Shown in pieces: positions 24,833-36,385 of a stretch of DNA of 64,000 nucleotides. Source of the stretch: Phoenix dactylifera (taxonomy: Eukaryota > Streptophyta > Magnoliopsida > Arecales > Arecaceae); the NCBI RefSeq assembly GCF_009389715.1, contig NC_052394.1, forward strand, positions 24,055,399-24,119,398, given 5' to 3'. Both the position numbers and the translations under genes were made by a program. The notes below the pieces were generated by a model that was not told where the DNA came from, made no database searches, and worked only from the letters and a program-made list of their open reading frames with translations. Position 1 is the stretch's first letter, and every line of letters starts with the position of its first letter.

Positions 24833-26008
24833 CCAGTTCCAACATGATCACTACGAAGATCTAGTGCAAGGTGAGGTTTCTCTCTTTCTCTCCATTTAAC
24901 TTGGTATTACCCCTATTTGATTGGTCACATCCCTTTACATGTATCATCATGCAGAAACACTTTAGTGTGGCATTGTGTTCTTTGCATGCATGTTGTGCTA
25001 ATACTCTGGGACTTCGTGATTGAAAATTGCTGATAATACGGACCAGGAAGATAACTGATTATTTGAAGGACATTATATCCTTTTAAGCACCGAAGGTATG
25101 TTTACTTTGAAATCTTATGTGTCATTTTGTGGAGTTATTTTACAAAATCCGCAATCGAAATGGGCTCATGTTGAAGGCTTTGCTTGTTAACTACTTGTCC
25201 ATTTTTGTGGAACACAACAATTTCTCATGTTATGAGTTTCCTGCACAGATTGATATTCGTCCTTAAGTTTGTTAATGCTACTTGGTCGTATTGTTTTTGG
25301 GCTGTATTTTCATCTGTTTGGTTCCTTAGGATGTGTTATCTAGCTTTTACTTGTGATATGAGTACTATTTTGCAATGCGTGTGGGAAGGAGCGCAGAGGT
25401 GCTGCTATGTGTTGTGTGCTTGTGTGCATGTGCATATTCCTGTACGCTTGCTGGCTGCAAGATAGAAAAAGTCTTGAAAAGCTAGATTAAAAATGAAAGG
25501 AGAAAATAAGTAACATTATGCTTCTCTCTCTCTAGTACAAGGTATTCCTATCATTTCATTCACACGGAGATCTTTGTTGTCATCGGTAGCCCTGTGGGGA
25601 ATTTGACCTGCTCAGAATCTCAAAGTTGGTGTCAAGTCTTAAGAGAACCAAGTAGTTGAATGACAGGCTGATAACAGGTAAATGGTATGGGGACTCTGGA
25701 TGATTCACTGGTCTCAATTAAGAGCTCAGGACTATTCATTCGGTAGGGTATGGTTCATATACGTCTCTTTCACATCAGCAAATAGCATAGTAGACGTGCT
25801 AGTTAGAATTGAGGTGTGAAGACACTTATTTGTGTAGCTCATTGTCAGATCTTTAACGCCCATGCACCTTTTTTTTTTTTGCTAAACAGTATCATCCCTC
25901 TCATTTGTCAGAAGTAATCAAACTCAGCCATCATAGACTAAAGAGCATAAGCCTAAGCAGTGGAAATAATCTATAATTTGCATCTCAACCTCTGTTTGAA
26001 AATATAGG
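24833..26008. other. 3' flank of the PPR pseudogene, no gene seen
   Basis: AT-rich sequence with one 93-residue frame (25184-25462) rich in Cys, Phe and Trp that carries no known motif. T run at about 25869-25880. A former 3' untranslated region and intron of the PPR locus is the simplest reading. Confidence 0.35.
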
Positions 26009-26545
26009 ATGCAGTGGGGTCATGACTCCAGATTGATTGCAGTTGGGGGGCGTCGCACCTTTGACATGACAACTATAGGAGCGGAACTCAGGATAGTATG
26101 GGAGGGCATTATCTACGTTAAACAGGTGTTAGGGGCGGATTGTATCTCCCTTGAAGGGGACTCAACCACGGTCATCGATTGGATTCGGAATGTGGATTGG
26201 CGAGGGGGCGGACATCCGCTGATCAGTGACATTCACAGGATGGTGAGAGGCTGTGATTCATTTTAGGCCATACATGTGTTCCATGAGGCGAACAAGGCGG
26301 CGGACTGGATCGTCTTCTTTGCTGCTCAACACTTGGGAGAGGTTCTCTGGACATGTTATACCGCATCGGGTGTCTTAGTTACTCAATTTTGGCAATGGAG
26401 AATATTGCCAAAATTTTATCTTGATGCAAAAGCAAGGCTAGCTTGTGTGTATCAAACCTCAGTTGTAAGAATTGGACGTGGTTATTTGTCTTTGTCTTTC
26501 TTAGGACGATTTGATTATAGAAATTTGGGAATTTTGCAAAAACAA
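26009..26545 (+). mobile_element. LINE RNase H fragment
   Basis: Plus-strand sequence reads RRTFDMTTIGAELRIVWEG, then DCISLEGDSTTVIDWIRN, GHPLISDIHRMVRG and, past one stop, ANKAADWIVFFAAQHLGEV. This is the C-terminal half of the same kind of RNase H domain as at 20709-21579: Glu in GAELR, Asp in EGDSTTV and the closing NKAADW helix. The N-terminal Asp segment is missing. The homology ends by about 26370, and I see nothing recognisable from there to 26545. The oppositely oriented LINE at 26563 begins immediately to the right. Confidence 0.75.
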
Positions 26546-26562
26546 GCTTCTTTATTTTTTTC

Positions 26563-28447
26563 TTTTTCTTTTTCTTTTTTTTTTGAGGATAAAGGAGACT
26601 AATGGGCAGTAAGCCGCATTAGTCTCCTGAAATTTTATTAATGAAGAAGAGAAGTTTTAGATACATCCAGGATGACTGAAGAGGGAATTTACAGTAAAAA
26701 AGAAGAAGGAATATATCCAATCGAGCTACAGAGCTGTCATCAAGAAAGCTTAAAACAATAAGCATGGTAAAGAGCAGAAGGAGAAAAAGAAAGACGCAGG
26801 CTCAGGAGAAGCCTGACAAAGTAGCTCATACAGCATAGTAAGATCCTGGGATCATCCCATTGCTTGAGATTCCATGATCTCCTTTTGTGAGAACTGAACC
26901 AAAGGAAGAGCAGAATAGCAGGGCTTTATCTCATTAAAAGAGTCACACATAGCCAGAAACCAGCAGCGGCAGAAAGAAGGCATCATCCATGCTCATCTGA
27001 AGAGGAAACACCTAATTCTCTAATCTTCTTCAAACGTTTCCACAGCTTGCCAAAACCAAGAAGGGTGTTATGATCAAAGAGAATAGACCAGCTGTTAACC
27101 AAACTGATAGCAGCGAAGACGATGGATGAAGAGATGACTGGTTGTTTCTGAAGAATCAGAGCAACATGGACAGCCACCAAGGGACTTACCCGTTCTTTTC
27201 AATAAGTTTTCCCTAGTGTTTAGGTTGTGAATGAGTGCCATCTGAAAGAAACACCTAACTTTTAGAGGGATTTTGAGTTTCCAAACCATAGGAGCAAGGT
27301 CCCAATTGATCCCCCTTGAGTTAAGAAAGCCATAAAGGGATGCAGTGGTCAAACAACCAGTGGCGGTAAGGGACCATGAGATATCATCTGATTGGTTTGG
27401 ATTCAGCAGAACTCCATGAAGGAGGCTAGACAATTGCTGCAGTTCAGCTGCGGCCTTAGTCGAAAGAGAAGCGCCACATTGGAAGTGCCAAGAATTGGAT
27501 GTCATTGAAGAATTGAGCCACATACCCGGATTTGAGTCTAGATGTCTGATAGAGGCTGGGGAATAAGGCCCTCAAATGCAGATCCGGGATCCATTTGTGC
27601 TTTCGAAAGAGTACTTTCAACCCATTCCCCACAACAAAAGAAGACCTATTCCAGAATGGTTGCAAAGAGGAGAGCATTGAGGATAGCAGAGCATTTGCTC
27701 TTTGGCTTCCAACAATCAGCAAGTTTACACCTGTTAAAATAGAAGCAAGATAACAATCTTTTCCAAGGGGCCCGATCATCCTTGAGGTATCTCCATCCCC
27801 ATTGCTAATAGAGCAGTATTAAAGTCCTCGATGTCTTCAACACTAAGCCCACCTTTAGTTTTTGCAAGGCAACATTTTTTCCAATTAACTTTGCAGTTCA
27901 AACCATCTACCTTTTCAGTCCCTTTCCCAAGAAAGGCCCTCCGTAGGCCATCAATTCTTTTGACTATCCTTATAGGTAGTTTGAAGAGAGACATATAGAA
28001 AAGCGGCATAGTAGAGAGGACTGCATTTACTAAGACTAGGCTACCCCCAAATGATAAGAACTTTCCTTTCCAACCAGTTAGTCTAGATTCCATCTTGTGG
28101 ATGAGGGGCATCCAATCACCTCTCTTGAGTTTACCGGCATTAAGAGGAGGTCCAAGGTACCTAATGTGCAAGGAGGAGTGAGGACGGTTCAGCGAAGCTG
28201 CACACTGCAATGGTTGAGGGGCATCCAGAGCAATGGGCAGCACAAAGCTTTTTTGGAAGTTAATAGAGAGACCGGATATAGCTTCAGAGCCATAAAGGAT
28301 GATGTTCAAAGAAGAGATGCAGTTCTTATCAATCGTTGGAGAAAATGATAGTCATGTCAGCAAACTGAAGAATTTTTGAACCACCACTAACAACGGATTG
28401 CCCAGTCCTTGAAATAAACCAGAAAAATGCAACTTCTTACTTACTTT
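26563..28447 (-). mobile_element. 5'-truncated LINE (reverse transcriptase C-terminal half, zf-RVT)
   Basis: Minus-strand pieces run LQFADMTIIFSPT (a degenerate FADD box), GLSINFQKSFVLPI, RYLGPPLNAGKLKRGDWMPL, LTGWKGKFLSFGGSLVLVNA, VNWKKCCLAKTKGGLSVEDI and then the zinc-finger-like tail VWKLKIPLKVRCFFQMA, CPCCSDSSETTSHLF. This is the standard order of a plant L1-clade ORF2 C-terminus. Stops and frame changes show it is dead. It ends in an A-rich tail (T-rich on plus, about 26563-26584). Matching 17-base sequences beginning GCTTCTTT flank it (26546-26562 and 28448-28464, one mismatch), a good target-site duplication. An 11-base-pair hairpin sits just inside the tail (26594-26627). Confidence 0.88.
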
Positions 28448-28887
28448 GCTTCTTTGTTTTTTTCTATTTGCACTTCGGGACAGTACTGTTTTTATTTATT
28501 TATTTTCTTTCTTTCTAATTTCAAGAAGGATCCAATTCTAAGAACGTTGGATGCTTTTGCCCCTGGACAAGTGGATACAGTTGAATTGCATGTTTTAGTA
28601 GAGCTGGATGCACGTAGTTTTTATAGCAGAGTTGGATGCACGCAGTTTTCATATTGAATGGAGCTATTTGTGGGGCTTGAAATACCCATTTATGAGCTGT
28701 AGTATTACCTGTGGGTTAGGGGCATCCATCATTTGCGGGAGAAAAAAAAAAAAGTGGTCTGAATTTGCAAAAACAGGAACAAAGTGGATTGCTTCCGCAA
28801 GATTCCTGAGAATATACAGAACAGACAATACTCGGTAAGACCTCTATTTGCCAAAAAGGGGAGAGGATTTCTACTAGTATATGACTT
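28448..28887. other. spacer, no gene seen
   Basis: Short AT-rich spacer between the LINE and the stop codon of the plastid-protein gene. It presumably contains that gene's 3' untranslated region and polyadenylation signals. A 12-base A run lies near 28741-28753. Confidence 0.4.
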
Positions 28888-29768
28888 CTACTCTTTGTTC
28901 TTATCCGTTTTCTCTGTTGTTGATGACAGGCTCTGCTCGTAAATGTACTGAGCAAGCAGGCCAAAAAATATCAAGCCCAATGCTGCAACTTTCCTCCATT
29001 CCACCTCAGGAGTAGCGAGCACAGCATTTCCTATTGTGACGAGTAGCAATGACATGAGGGCAAGGTAAATATTTCTCCGAATCTTTGATCCTGCACTCTC
29101 CTTTGTGACTTCTCTGATCTTTTGCCCTTCCAACTTAGCTTCTGCTTCTGCTTTCCCTGGAGGTGCCTTTTCCCGCAGGTTCTTGAAGAACAGGCCTTCA
29201 TTTCGGTCCCGCTCGATCTTGTCCTCAAAGTCCTCCAAGATCCTCTCGTTCTTTTCAATCTCCTGTTTGCTAATTTCTGCGGTTTCTTCAAAAGCCTGCA
29301 TCCGATTCTCCAGGTTCTCCATGATCTGCTACATCAGAAAAAATCACTGTTATTTGGAGGAGGGATAGCAGATGCTGTCATGCACTTCGAATGCAAGAAA
29401 AAAAAAAAAAGCTTCGTATTAAGTTACAAGCAGACCCTGGAACTGGCTTCATCAAGTTCTTTCAGTGCATTCTCTCCGATTTTGTCGAACTCGGCAGTGG
29501 CATCCTCAGCGAACTGAGTCAGATATGCAGAACGCTCATCGAGGAAGTCGGTGAGGCGAACCTTTTGGGCTTGAAGCATAGCAATTCGCGCAAGCAGTTC
29601 CTGCTTTCGCTTGTCTCCTTCGGATGGGGAGGAGGAGCCAGATCCAGCTTCCTTCGAATTGCAGAAACAGAGGATTAATCTCTGCCTCCTGCTCGCAGTT
29701 ATTTTTCCATGAGCAAATGATTGGTTTGGTGGAGGGAAGGATGTTTGAATGGCCTTAAGGGTGTTCAT
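28888..29768 (-). CDS. conserved predicted plastid protein with coiled coil and two C-terminal membrane segments
   Basis: Two exons: 29768-29436 (111 codons, donor AGG|GTCTGC) and 29325-28888 (acceptor GTAGCAG|ATCATGG, phase 0). Together they give 256 residues. The N-terminus (MNTLKAIQTSFPPPNQSFAH, then SRRQRL) is Ser/Thr/Arg-rich with few acids, like a chloroplast transit peptide. Residues 50-185 are charged and heptad-like (ELLARIAMLQAQKVRLTDFL, NLENRMQAFEETAEISKQEI, ERILEDFEDKIERDRNEGLF). Two hydrophobic stretches follow at about 196-215 (NIYLALMSLLLVTIGNAVLA) and 223-243 (VAALGLIFFGLLAQYIYEQS), then a short charged tail. The likely place is a plastid membrane. I recall similar plant proteins of unknown function but cannot name the family with confidence. 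The frame is intact and both splice sites are canonical. Confidence 0.8.
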
Positions 29769-30674
29769 ATCTTCTATATGATGCAGGAGGAGGAGGAGAT
29801 CTCTTTGTAATTCTGTGGATACGCCTGCGCTGCGGAGAAGAGAGACGAGGTGGCGAGAGGAAGATATTTCGCGACCTCTCGTGTGTTGACATCGAGTTAT
29901 CCATCGCCTTTTTTAGTTTTATTTTAAAAAGAGTGGAGTGAACATCATGTTACCATTTTGCCCTGTTGTTTTTAAATAAATCTTGGGTATCGATGGTGAT
30001 CAGTGGGAAAATAATGTTTTCTCGTCAAATCCTTTTGACTTTTCGCCATTGTTGTTCTGTCAACTGGATGATGTTCCCAGAGTTCTCCACGTCAGCAAGT
30101 TTTTTTTTATTATTATTATTGTAAAATTTTGCGAACCAGAGTTATTTTTTTGTTTACTTGTCCGTTAAAATCTTCTGTTTAACATGACAGCATCTGTCAT
30201 TCTGGGCTGGAATGATCCAACCGACACTGAGACAATTTATGTAAGCCCAGCTGAGTAACTAGTAATCCAGCAGTGCGTATATTAAGAACAGTACATTAGG
30301 CCATTCTTGAAAAATACATTTCATCAGGCAACAAATAAAGGAATTTGGTAATGGAACCCTTTAAAGAGAATATAGATGGCCATGGAGTTATTTCCCATAG
30401 ATTGCTTCAAAGAACATAGGCCTTTCTTTTTGATGAATTCTGACGTGTACATATCACTACGACAAACCATCGAGATATAATCCATTATCAGGAGAGCTGC
30501 ACGTAACGATTTAAGTAAACTGCAAGCAGTTTTCTTGACAAATTTACAAGTACACCGAACATCCAATCCAATCCAATCCGAAGCACTAAAAGCAGCTAGA
30601 AATGCAAAAGACCTCTTTACCACACATTAGCCCAAACTTGCGCATCTCCTAAGGCAAATGTGCTCCTTCAATGG
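29769..30674. other. upstream region of the plastid-protein gene and 3' flank of the transporter gene
   Basis: The left part should hold the promoter and leader of the minus-strand plastid-protein gene. The right part lies just downstream of the stop codon of the NPF gene at 30675 and should include its 3' untranslated region. A TTA run occurs near 30106-30120. No other gene is apparent. Confidence 0.45.
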
Positions 30675-33572
30675 TTACTGTGATTCAAAGTCTTTATCTG
30701 TTGTCTTCTTGTAAGTGTACCACTTGGCGATCCAGAGGTAGACTCCAAAGTTCAGAAGGCTGAGTATGGCCAGGAGCCAAAAGAAGTAATCAAGGTGGCC
30801 GCGGTTAAGATTCTCAGGAATCCATCCAAGCCTCCCATTCTTGGTGGTAATGTCTGTGACGATCGTGACAAGCAGCGTGCTCAAGTAGTTACCAAGTGAC
30901 ACTGTGGTAAGCGAGAGCGCAGACAGCAAGCTCCTCATGGCATCAGGTGCCTGATCATAGAAGAACTCCAACTGACCGATAAAGGTGAACACCTCCGCGG
31001 CCCCAATGATGAAGTACTGCGGGATCTGCCAGAATATAGACATGGGCACATAGCCATCATAGTCATATAAACCATCCCTTCCTACAATGCGGAGCCTCAC
31101 CACCTCCAGAATCCCAGCAGCCAACATGGAAAATATGGAGATGGCCAGGCCGATGCCCATCCGTGTCAGCTGAGTAAAGCCCCGCTCGTGACCGGTGAGC
31201 TTGCGAGCCACTGAGACTATAACGCGATCATAGATTGGAACCCAGACAATAACACTGATTGTGTCGAAGATGGAGAGCGAAGCAGATGGGATCTTGAAAT
31301 GGGGACCCATGTGGGGATCCAGAGTATTGCCTTGGAGAACAAACATGGTGCTCATCTGGCTATAGACAGTAGAAAAGATGATGCCGGTGGCCCATATAGG
31401 AAGAATTCGCACCACGCTCTTGAGCTCCTCCACTTGGGTGACTGTGCAGAGCCTCCATGGGTCCACTGGATCCTTCATCTTGTCATCTTGAGTCACCACA
31501 GCTGCCTTGTCAAGGAATCTGAGAAAAACGTATAAGCAAGGATGCATTACAGGTGCACCTCGAACATGTATACAGAATTTTACTTAAATCAGCTCAAACA
31601 CGCGCAAAAGTTTCAAGAGGTTTCACACACAAGGCACCGTTTGTTTCTTGCCATTCCACTCAATAAGCAGTCATATATTTCCATCCTAAACTAGTTTTTC
31701 TGCTAGAAAATTACATTCTTCTAAAACTTCCAGGGGAAAAAATCCTGGCATGAAAAAAAGGTACCTGCATCAGTTGTATTATTGTGCATGCTCCTTGCTC
31801 TCTGAATTTTGACTAGGTAAGGAGTCAACAATTCAGAAATATTATTTTTTTCTATAGGAAAATGCAAATTATATCTTACTGAGTTTCTTTTTCTTTTTCC
31901 TTTTTCAAATTATCAAACTGAAGTGTCTCCAAACAATGAAACAATAAATCTTCCATGTGTGAATTTGATGATGATCGATGCAGAAAATGATTTTATTAAC
32001 CTAGTCTCACATAAAATACAAGAGTCATCAAACTCAAAAGACCAAAAACGACACTACCCCAAATAAGCCCAATCTATGCCTTAAATAGAAATGCAATTAC
32101 GACCAATCTCATCATAACCAAGAAATTAAGTAATGACTGTGCCTTTTGTCATTCAATCAGTCATCAAAAATGTATGTTAAAGAGTCTAATGCGAACCAGC
32201 TTTCCAACTACCCCAGAAAAGAAGGAAATATTTATGTGTAATAAGTAAATGGAGATAGATTGGAAAATCTAGAAGCCTGGAAAGAAAAAAGAATTTTACT
32301 CATAAGAAACTATTTGATAATTGCCTTGATAGAGGACGCAACCCTTAATTGGAAGGAATGCCAAGAAGAATTCACAAAGCCAAACCCAAGGAGATAGGAG
32401 GGATCCTAAGTCAAAAGGATGGATGCAGCACTTGTAAATGTGGCTAACCTACATAGGATGTAAGAAATCGACAATAAATAGGCTTGTTTCAGTAAACTTA
32501 CTTAAACTGGTCCGTGTGCTCAAGCTTACGGCTACCTTGTATCACAGATTCCTTCTCTGAAATCTCATACAGTGAAGATTTGTCATGGGGTAGGTTCACT
32601 CCATATTTCCTAAAAGATGCCACAACAACCTGGGCAATGCGTGTAAGGGGGCTTCCTCCAGGTTTCTGGTGTCTGTATAATGCTGTGCCCAAGAAGAAGC
32701 TCACAACCGCAATAGCCATTACCACTGCTGGGATTCCAAAGCCCCAGCCCCATCCTACATTGTTTTGTATCCAGACCAGCACTGAGGAAGCAACCAGGGC
32801 CCCAATGTTGATTGAGAAGTAGAACCAATTGAAAAAGGAGCTCTTTCTTTTCTTCTCAGATTCATCTGATTCATCAAATTGGTCAGCCCCAAAGGAGGAG
32901 ACACAGGGCTTGATTCCTCCAGTACCTAATGCAATGAGATAGAGTGCTATAAAGACCACCGCAGTCTGAGCATTTGTTGGATCGCAGACACCATTATCGC
33001 AAGAAGGTTTCAGCCCATTGACAGATGATGTCATAGTCAATAATGTCAAACCCTGCAATCAAGGTAGAAGATCAGTTTTTATGTTTTGAGGGTTCAAGTT
33101 AAGAATAGATTGGAGGGTTCTTCAACTTTCTTACACTGATATAAACTATCATGAAACTGGCAATCGTCCAATATCGTCCAAGGTAGGCATCGGCCAAAAA
33201 AGCCCCAAGCAAAGGCATGATATAGCATGTGCCTGACCAGTTAGTGACATTATTTGCTGCTGTAGTATTGTTTTGGTGGAGACGGTCCTTCATGTAGTTT
33301 ACCAGATTGGTGCTCATCCCATAATATGCCAATCTTTCACAGCATTCATTTGCTGCAAAGTGATTAAAAAAACATTGGTATTTAGATGATGATGCGAAAG
33401 AGAAAAGGAAAATAAAATGAGTTATCTTTATAATACATGGCACAAGGACTTAAGATATACCAAGAATGTAGGGGCACGCCCTCCAATTCCCAGTATCCTT
33501 CTTCACAGCAGGGTTTCCACGAATATCTGTCGTCCCATCTTTTGTGTACTTATCTTCAGCTGCTTCCCTCAT
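30675..33572 (-). CDS. NPF8: NRT1/PTR family transporter, subfamily NPF8 (peptide transporter type)
   Basis: A proton-coupled oligopeptide/nitrate transporter of the POT family (major facilitator fold, 12 membrane helices). Four exons fit exactly: 33572-33461, 33352-33135, 33052-32502 and 31518-30675. All have GT-AG borders and consistent phases (1, 0, 2), giving 574 residues, a normal family length. Diagnostic features are the N-terminal [39 protein letters not shown] with the ExxER proton-coupling motif (E40, E43, R44), [29 protein letters not shown], the PTR signature [33 protein letters not shown], and in exon 4 [40 protein letters not shown], and [18 protein letters not shown]8 members typically move di- and tripeptides, so a peptide substrate is inferred. 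The frame is intact. The start MREAAEDKY matches the normal NPF8 N-terminus. A short upstream frame and a LINE insertion lie close upstream. Confidence 0.96.
31519..32501 (-). other. intron 3 of the NPF8 gene
   Basis: 983 bases between exon 3 (donor TTTAA|GTAAGT) and exon 4 (acceptor TTTCTCAG|A). AT-rich, with no recognisable insertion. The two shorter introns are 33134-33053 and 33460-33353. Confidence 0.9.
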
Positions 33573-33584
33573 GGTTTTGGCAGT

Positions 33585-33641
33585 TCAGATATTACCTAGA
33601 GTGGTTTTTCTCACTATTTCACCTACAATTTCAGCATCCAT
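33585..33641 (-). promoter_or_regulatory. possible upstream open reading frame of the NPF8 gene
   Basis: An 18-codon frame (MDAEIVGEIVRKTTLGNI) opens 69 bases and closes 12 bases before the NPF8 start codon. If the transcript begins upstream of it, ribosomes would meet it first. Transcript ends are not known from sequence alone. Confidence 0.3.
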
Positions 33642-33811
33642 GATGTCAATGTAGTAAAGAACCAAGTGAGCCTACATGGAAATTGCATTAAAACCACAGT
33701 GGTCGCATAACAAAAACAAACAAGATTAACATAGCATGATTTATCAATAAACTACAAAAAGTGCAATAAACACTCAAGTAAATAAAACAGAAACAACAAC
33801 TATTTGGTGTC

Positions 33812-34364
33812 CGAGAAAATTAGAGTTTTTCTGTGGCTTGCACTACGGAATAAACTCCACACAGGCAAAATTTTAGCAGAGAACGGTTGGACTGGTAATA
33901 TCGGATGTTCTTTATGTGGTAATAGCACTGAGTCGGTTAATCACTTGTTCATGAGGTGTCCATTCTCTAAAAGCATTTGGTCCACCATAACCCAGTTGAC
34001 TTTAAGGGGGTGGCCGGCGAACCTTCATGAATTATGGACACAATGGAAAGTCAGACATCGACAAAGATTGGGTGGAAGAGCAGGCGATCAGCTTCTTGCA
34101 GCTGTTTGTTAGGAGATATGGAGAGAAAGGAATGAGAAAATTCTTCTTCGAAGAAACCGATCCATTTATCCAGGTAATCCACACATTCTGTGGCTGGGAC
34201 TGTTTATGTACAGGAAAAACAGCCGAGACACCAGCAACAGTTGAGGAATCTAGTCTTCCCCTGTACATTCTTCTGTTCTTCTCTCTGTTTGTAAATATCT
34301 GATTCCTTTAAATAAAATTGGCGTGTCGCTGCTGGCTGCTTCCTTTTCCAATTAAAAAAAACCA
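33812..34364 (+). mobile_element. 5'-truncated LINE fragment (zf-RVT end) with target-site duplication
   Basis: The plus strand reads KIRVFLWLALRNKLHTGKIL, then CSLCGNSTESVNHLFMRCPF and SKSIWSTI. This is the zinc-binding tail of plant LINE reverse transcriptase (zf-RVT, with the C-x2-C...H-x4-C pattern). The 3' part ends in an A run near 34353-34361. Nearly identical 17-base sequences, AACAACTATTTG(G/A)TGTC, flank it (33795-33811 and 34365-34381), so the 553-base insert is well bounded. It sits 240 bases upstream of the NPF8 start codon, in the opposite orientation. Confidence 0.88.
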
Positions 34365-34381
34365 AACAACTATTTGATGTC

Positions 34382-36345
34382 TTAACAGTTTTGTCAGTGA
34401 GGATTCTAAAATTCTAGAAATTGTAATGAGTCATGAGGCTAACAGTTGATGGTTTCCAAATGTGAAAAGTGTATTTGCTACATTCTTAAGTATGAAGCAT
34501 CAGTTTGTATCATCTTCTAATAGGCTGGTACATGCATATGTTAACGCAAAGAAAACTTCTGATATACGGAATATCAATAATAAATTGATTGTTGGCAAAG
34601 GCATTATTTCAGTAATTTCCGAATTGTTAAGGGATAGAACTATGCATTCATAAAACTGTAACAAGGCTAATTTCATGAGGAAACTATGCTACTTATGCCT
34701 GCATTAAATCACAAGCAAAAGTTCTGAAATCAATGAACACGGATCCATATATACCCAGCAGAAGGATGTAACTCAAGGAATAAAAACTTTATAGCCGTCG
34801 GTAAGACTGAATTACGTCAAGAGATTTTCAAAGAAACTCTATATTTTGATTGCCATTAAATCCATAAAACGAAAACAACTAATTTTCTTTGATGAAAGGC
34901 TACACCGCAAATCGTTATTTAAATTGCTGGCCTAAAGCAGAGGGGTTGAACTGCCGAACCTATTTTTACAAGAAAAAACCTATCGTAGCAAGCTGGTAAT
35001 CGAAGTAATGGAAACTTAATGAGATTGCAGCAAAGTAAAGGTAGCCTATGAACTGGTGCATGGCAAAGAATCACAGATCATACGCAGTCCAAAGTTTTTA
35101 ATTTTACGGAAAACCAAATCAAGACGAACAAAGAATTAACATATGAGAAAAAGCTGACCACCTCCTTCCAAAAGGGGAAAAAATATCCTGAAATCAAGAT
35201 ATCAAGGCAAGAAATAAACGACGCAAGACGAAGATGCATAACACCGAAAAAAATACCAAGCGACTTTGAAGGAGGATAGAACAAGTTTATGTCCAAACTT
35301 ACCTCCCTGAAGAAATTAAGAACTAACTCGAGATCAGATCAAATCGCTCTGTTGATATGCGCTGATATATTATCAGGGATCTCGTGGATAAGATTCCGGG
35401 GTGGGGAAGATTTTTTTGTTTTTATTTCGGAACTAACAATACTGGGAAGGAAGGGCTGGGACCGCGCATTCCCACTAACGAGTCCTTTTATCAAGGAGCG
35501 CGTGGTGAAGCGATAGGTAGGCACAGGGAATAGGGATCCGTCGCGCGAGGAGAGGACTCGTGGATTCGATGAATCCTGGGGAAAAGGCGGTTGTAACTGT
35601 ATATTCTAATTTAGCAAGGAATACGGTTCGATTCCCCGGAGGATTACGACTCCGGAAGGAATCGTGGCCAGCTGAACACCAAAATGCCGATTTTCTACGC
35701 GAGCCAGCCAAGAAAATGCAACCCCCGAGGAACCTGGGTTTCGATTTGGGTAGGTGATTTGTCCCAGCGGAGAGCCCAATGGCCGTCCCTGTACCCAAAA
35801 AAATTGACGGGGGCTAAATTGGCGTTGTGGCCACAATGTTATCAGGCTGCGTATTGGGCCGCGTTCTCTACTTCCAGCCCATGATGGGTAGGCGCTACGA
35901 GATCTGCCTTCCTCTCCCGAGAAGCGTGGACGCGAGCAAGACCCACACGTCACGCGACGGAAGCAAAGTCCAAGGGAAAACCGAGGGCTGGGCTTAGAAT
36001 TATTATTATTATTATTATTATTAAACCTGAAATCTCATCTCCGTTGTCGTATAATATTCAACGGGCCATCCGGATCATGATGAAATAAAATAATGGGCAA
36101 AAGGTGCGAATAAGACCGCAGAAAAGTATGCAAAAGAAAGCAGGAAGAGGACAAAAGTACGCCAACATCAGATATTTAGTCCTTCCAAAATCATTAGCGA
36201 ACAAAACGCTCTGATGAATAATGATCTTGAAGAATGATGAAAAAGGGGTTCGATTCCCAAATCAAGAAGAGAATACTGTAAAATTCTTAAAGGATAATAT
36301 AGAAAACCAGAACGAAAGTTTCTAATGTAAATGCAATTCCACACA

Positions 36346-36385
<40 letters not shown>

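Noticed and set aside
35620-35650. GGTTCGATTCC, a tRNA B-box consensus
   Set aside because: No A box at the right distance and no cloverleaf can be drawn. The similar GGTTCGATTCC at about 36248 fails the same way.
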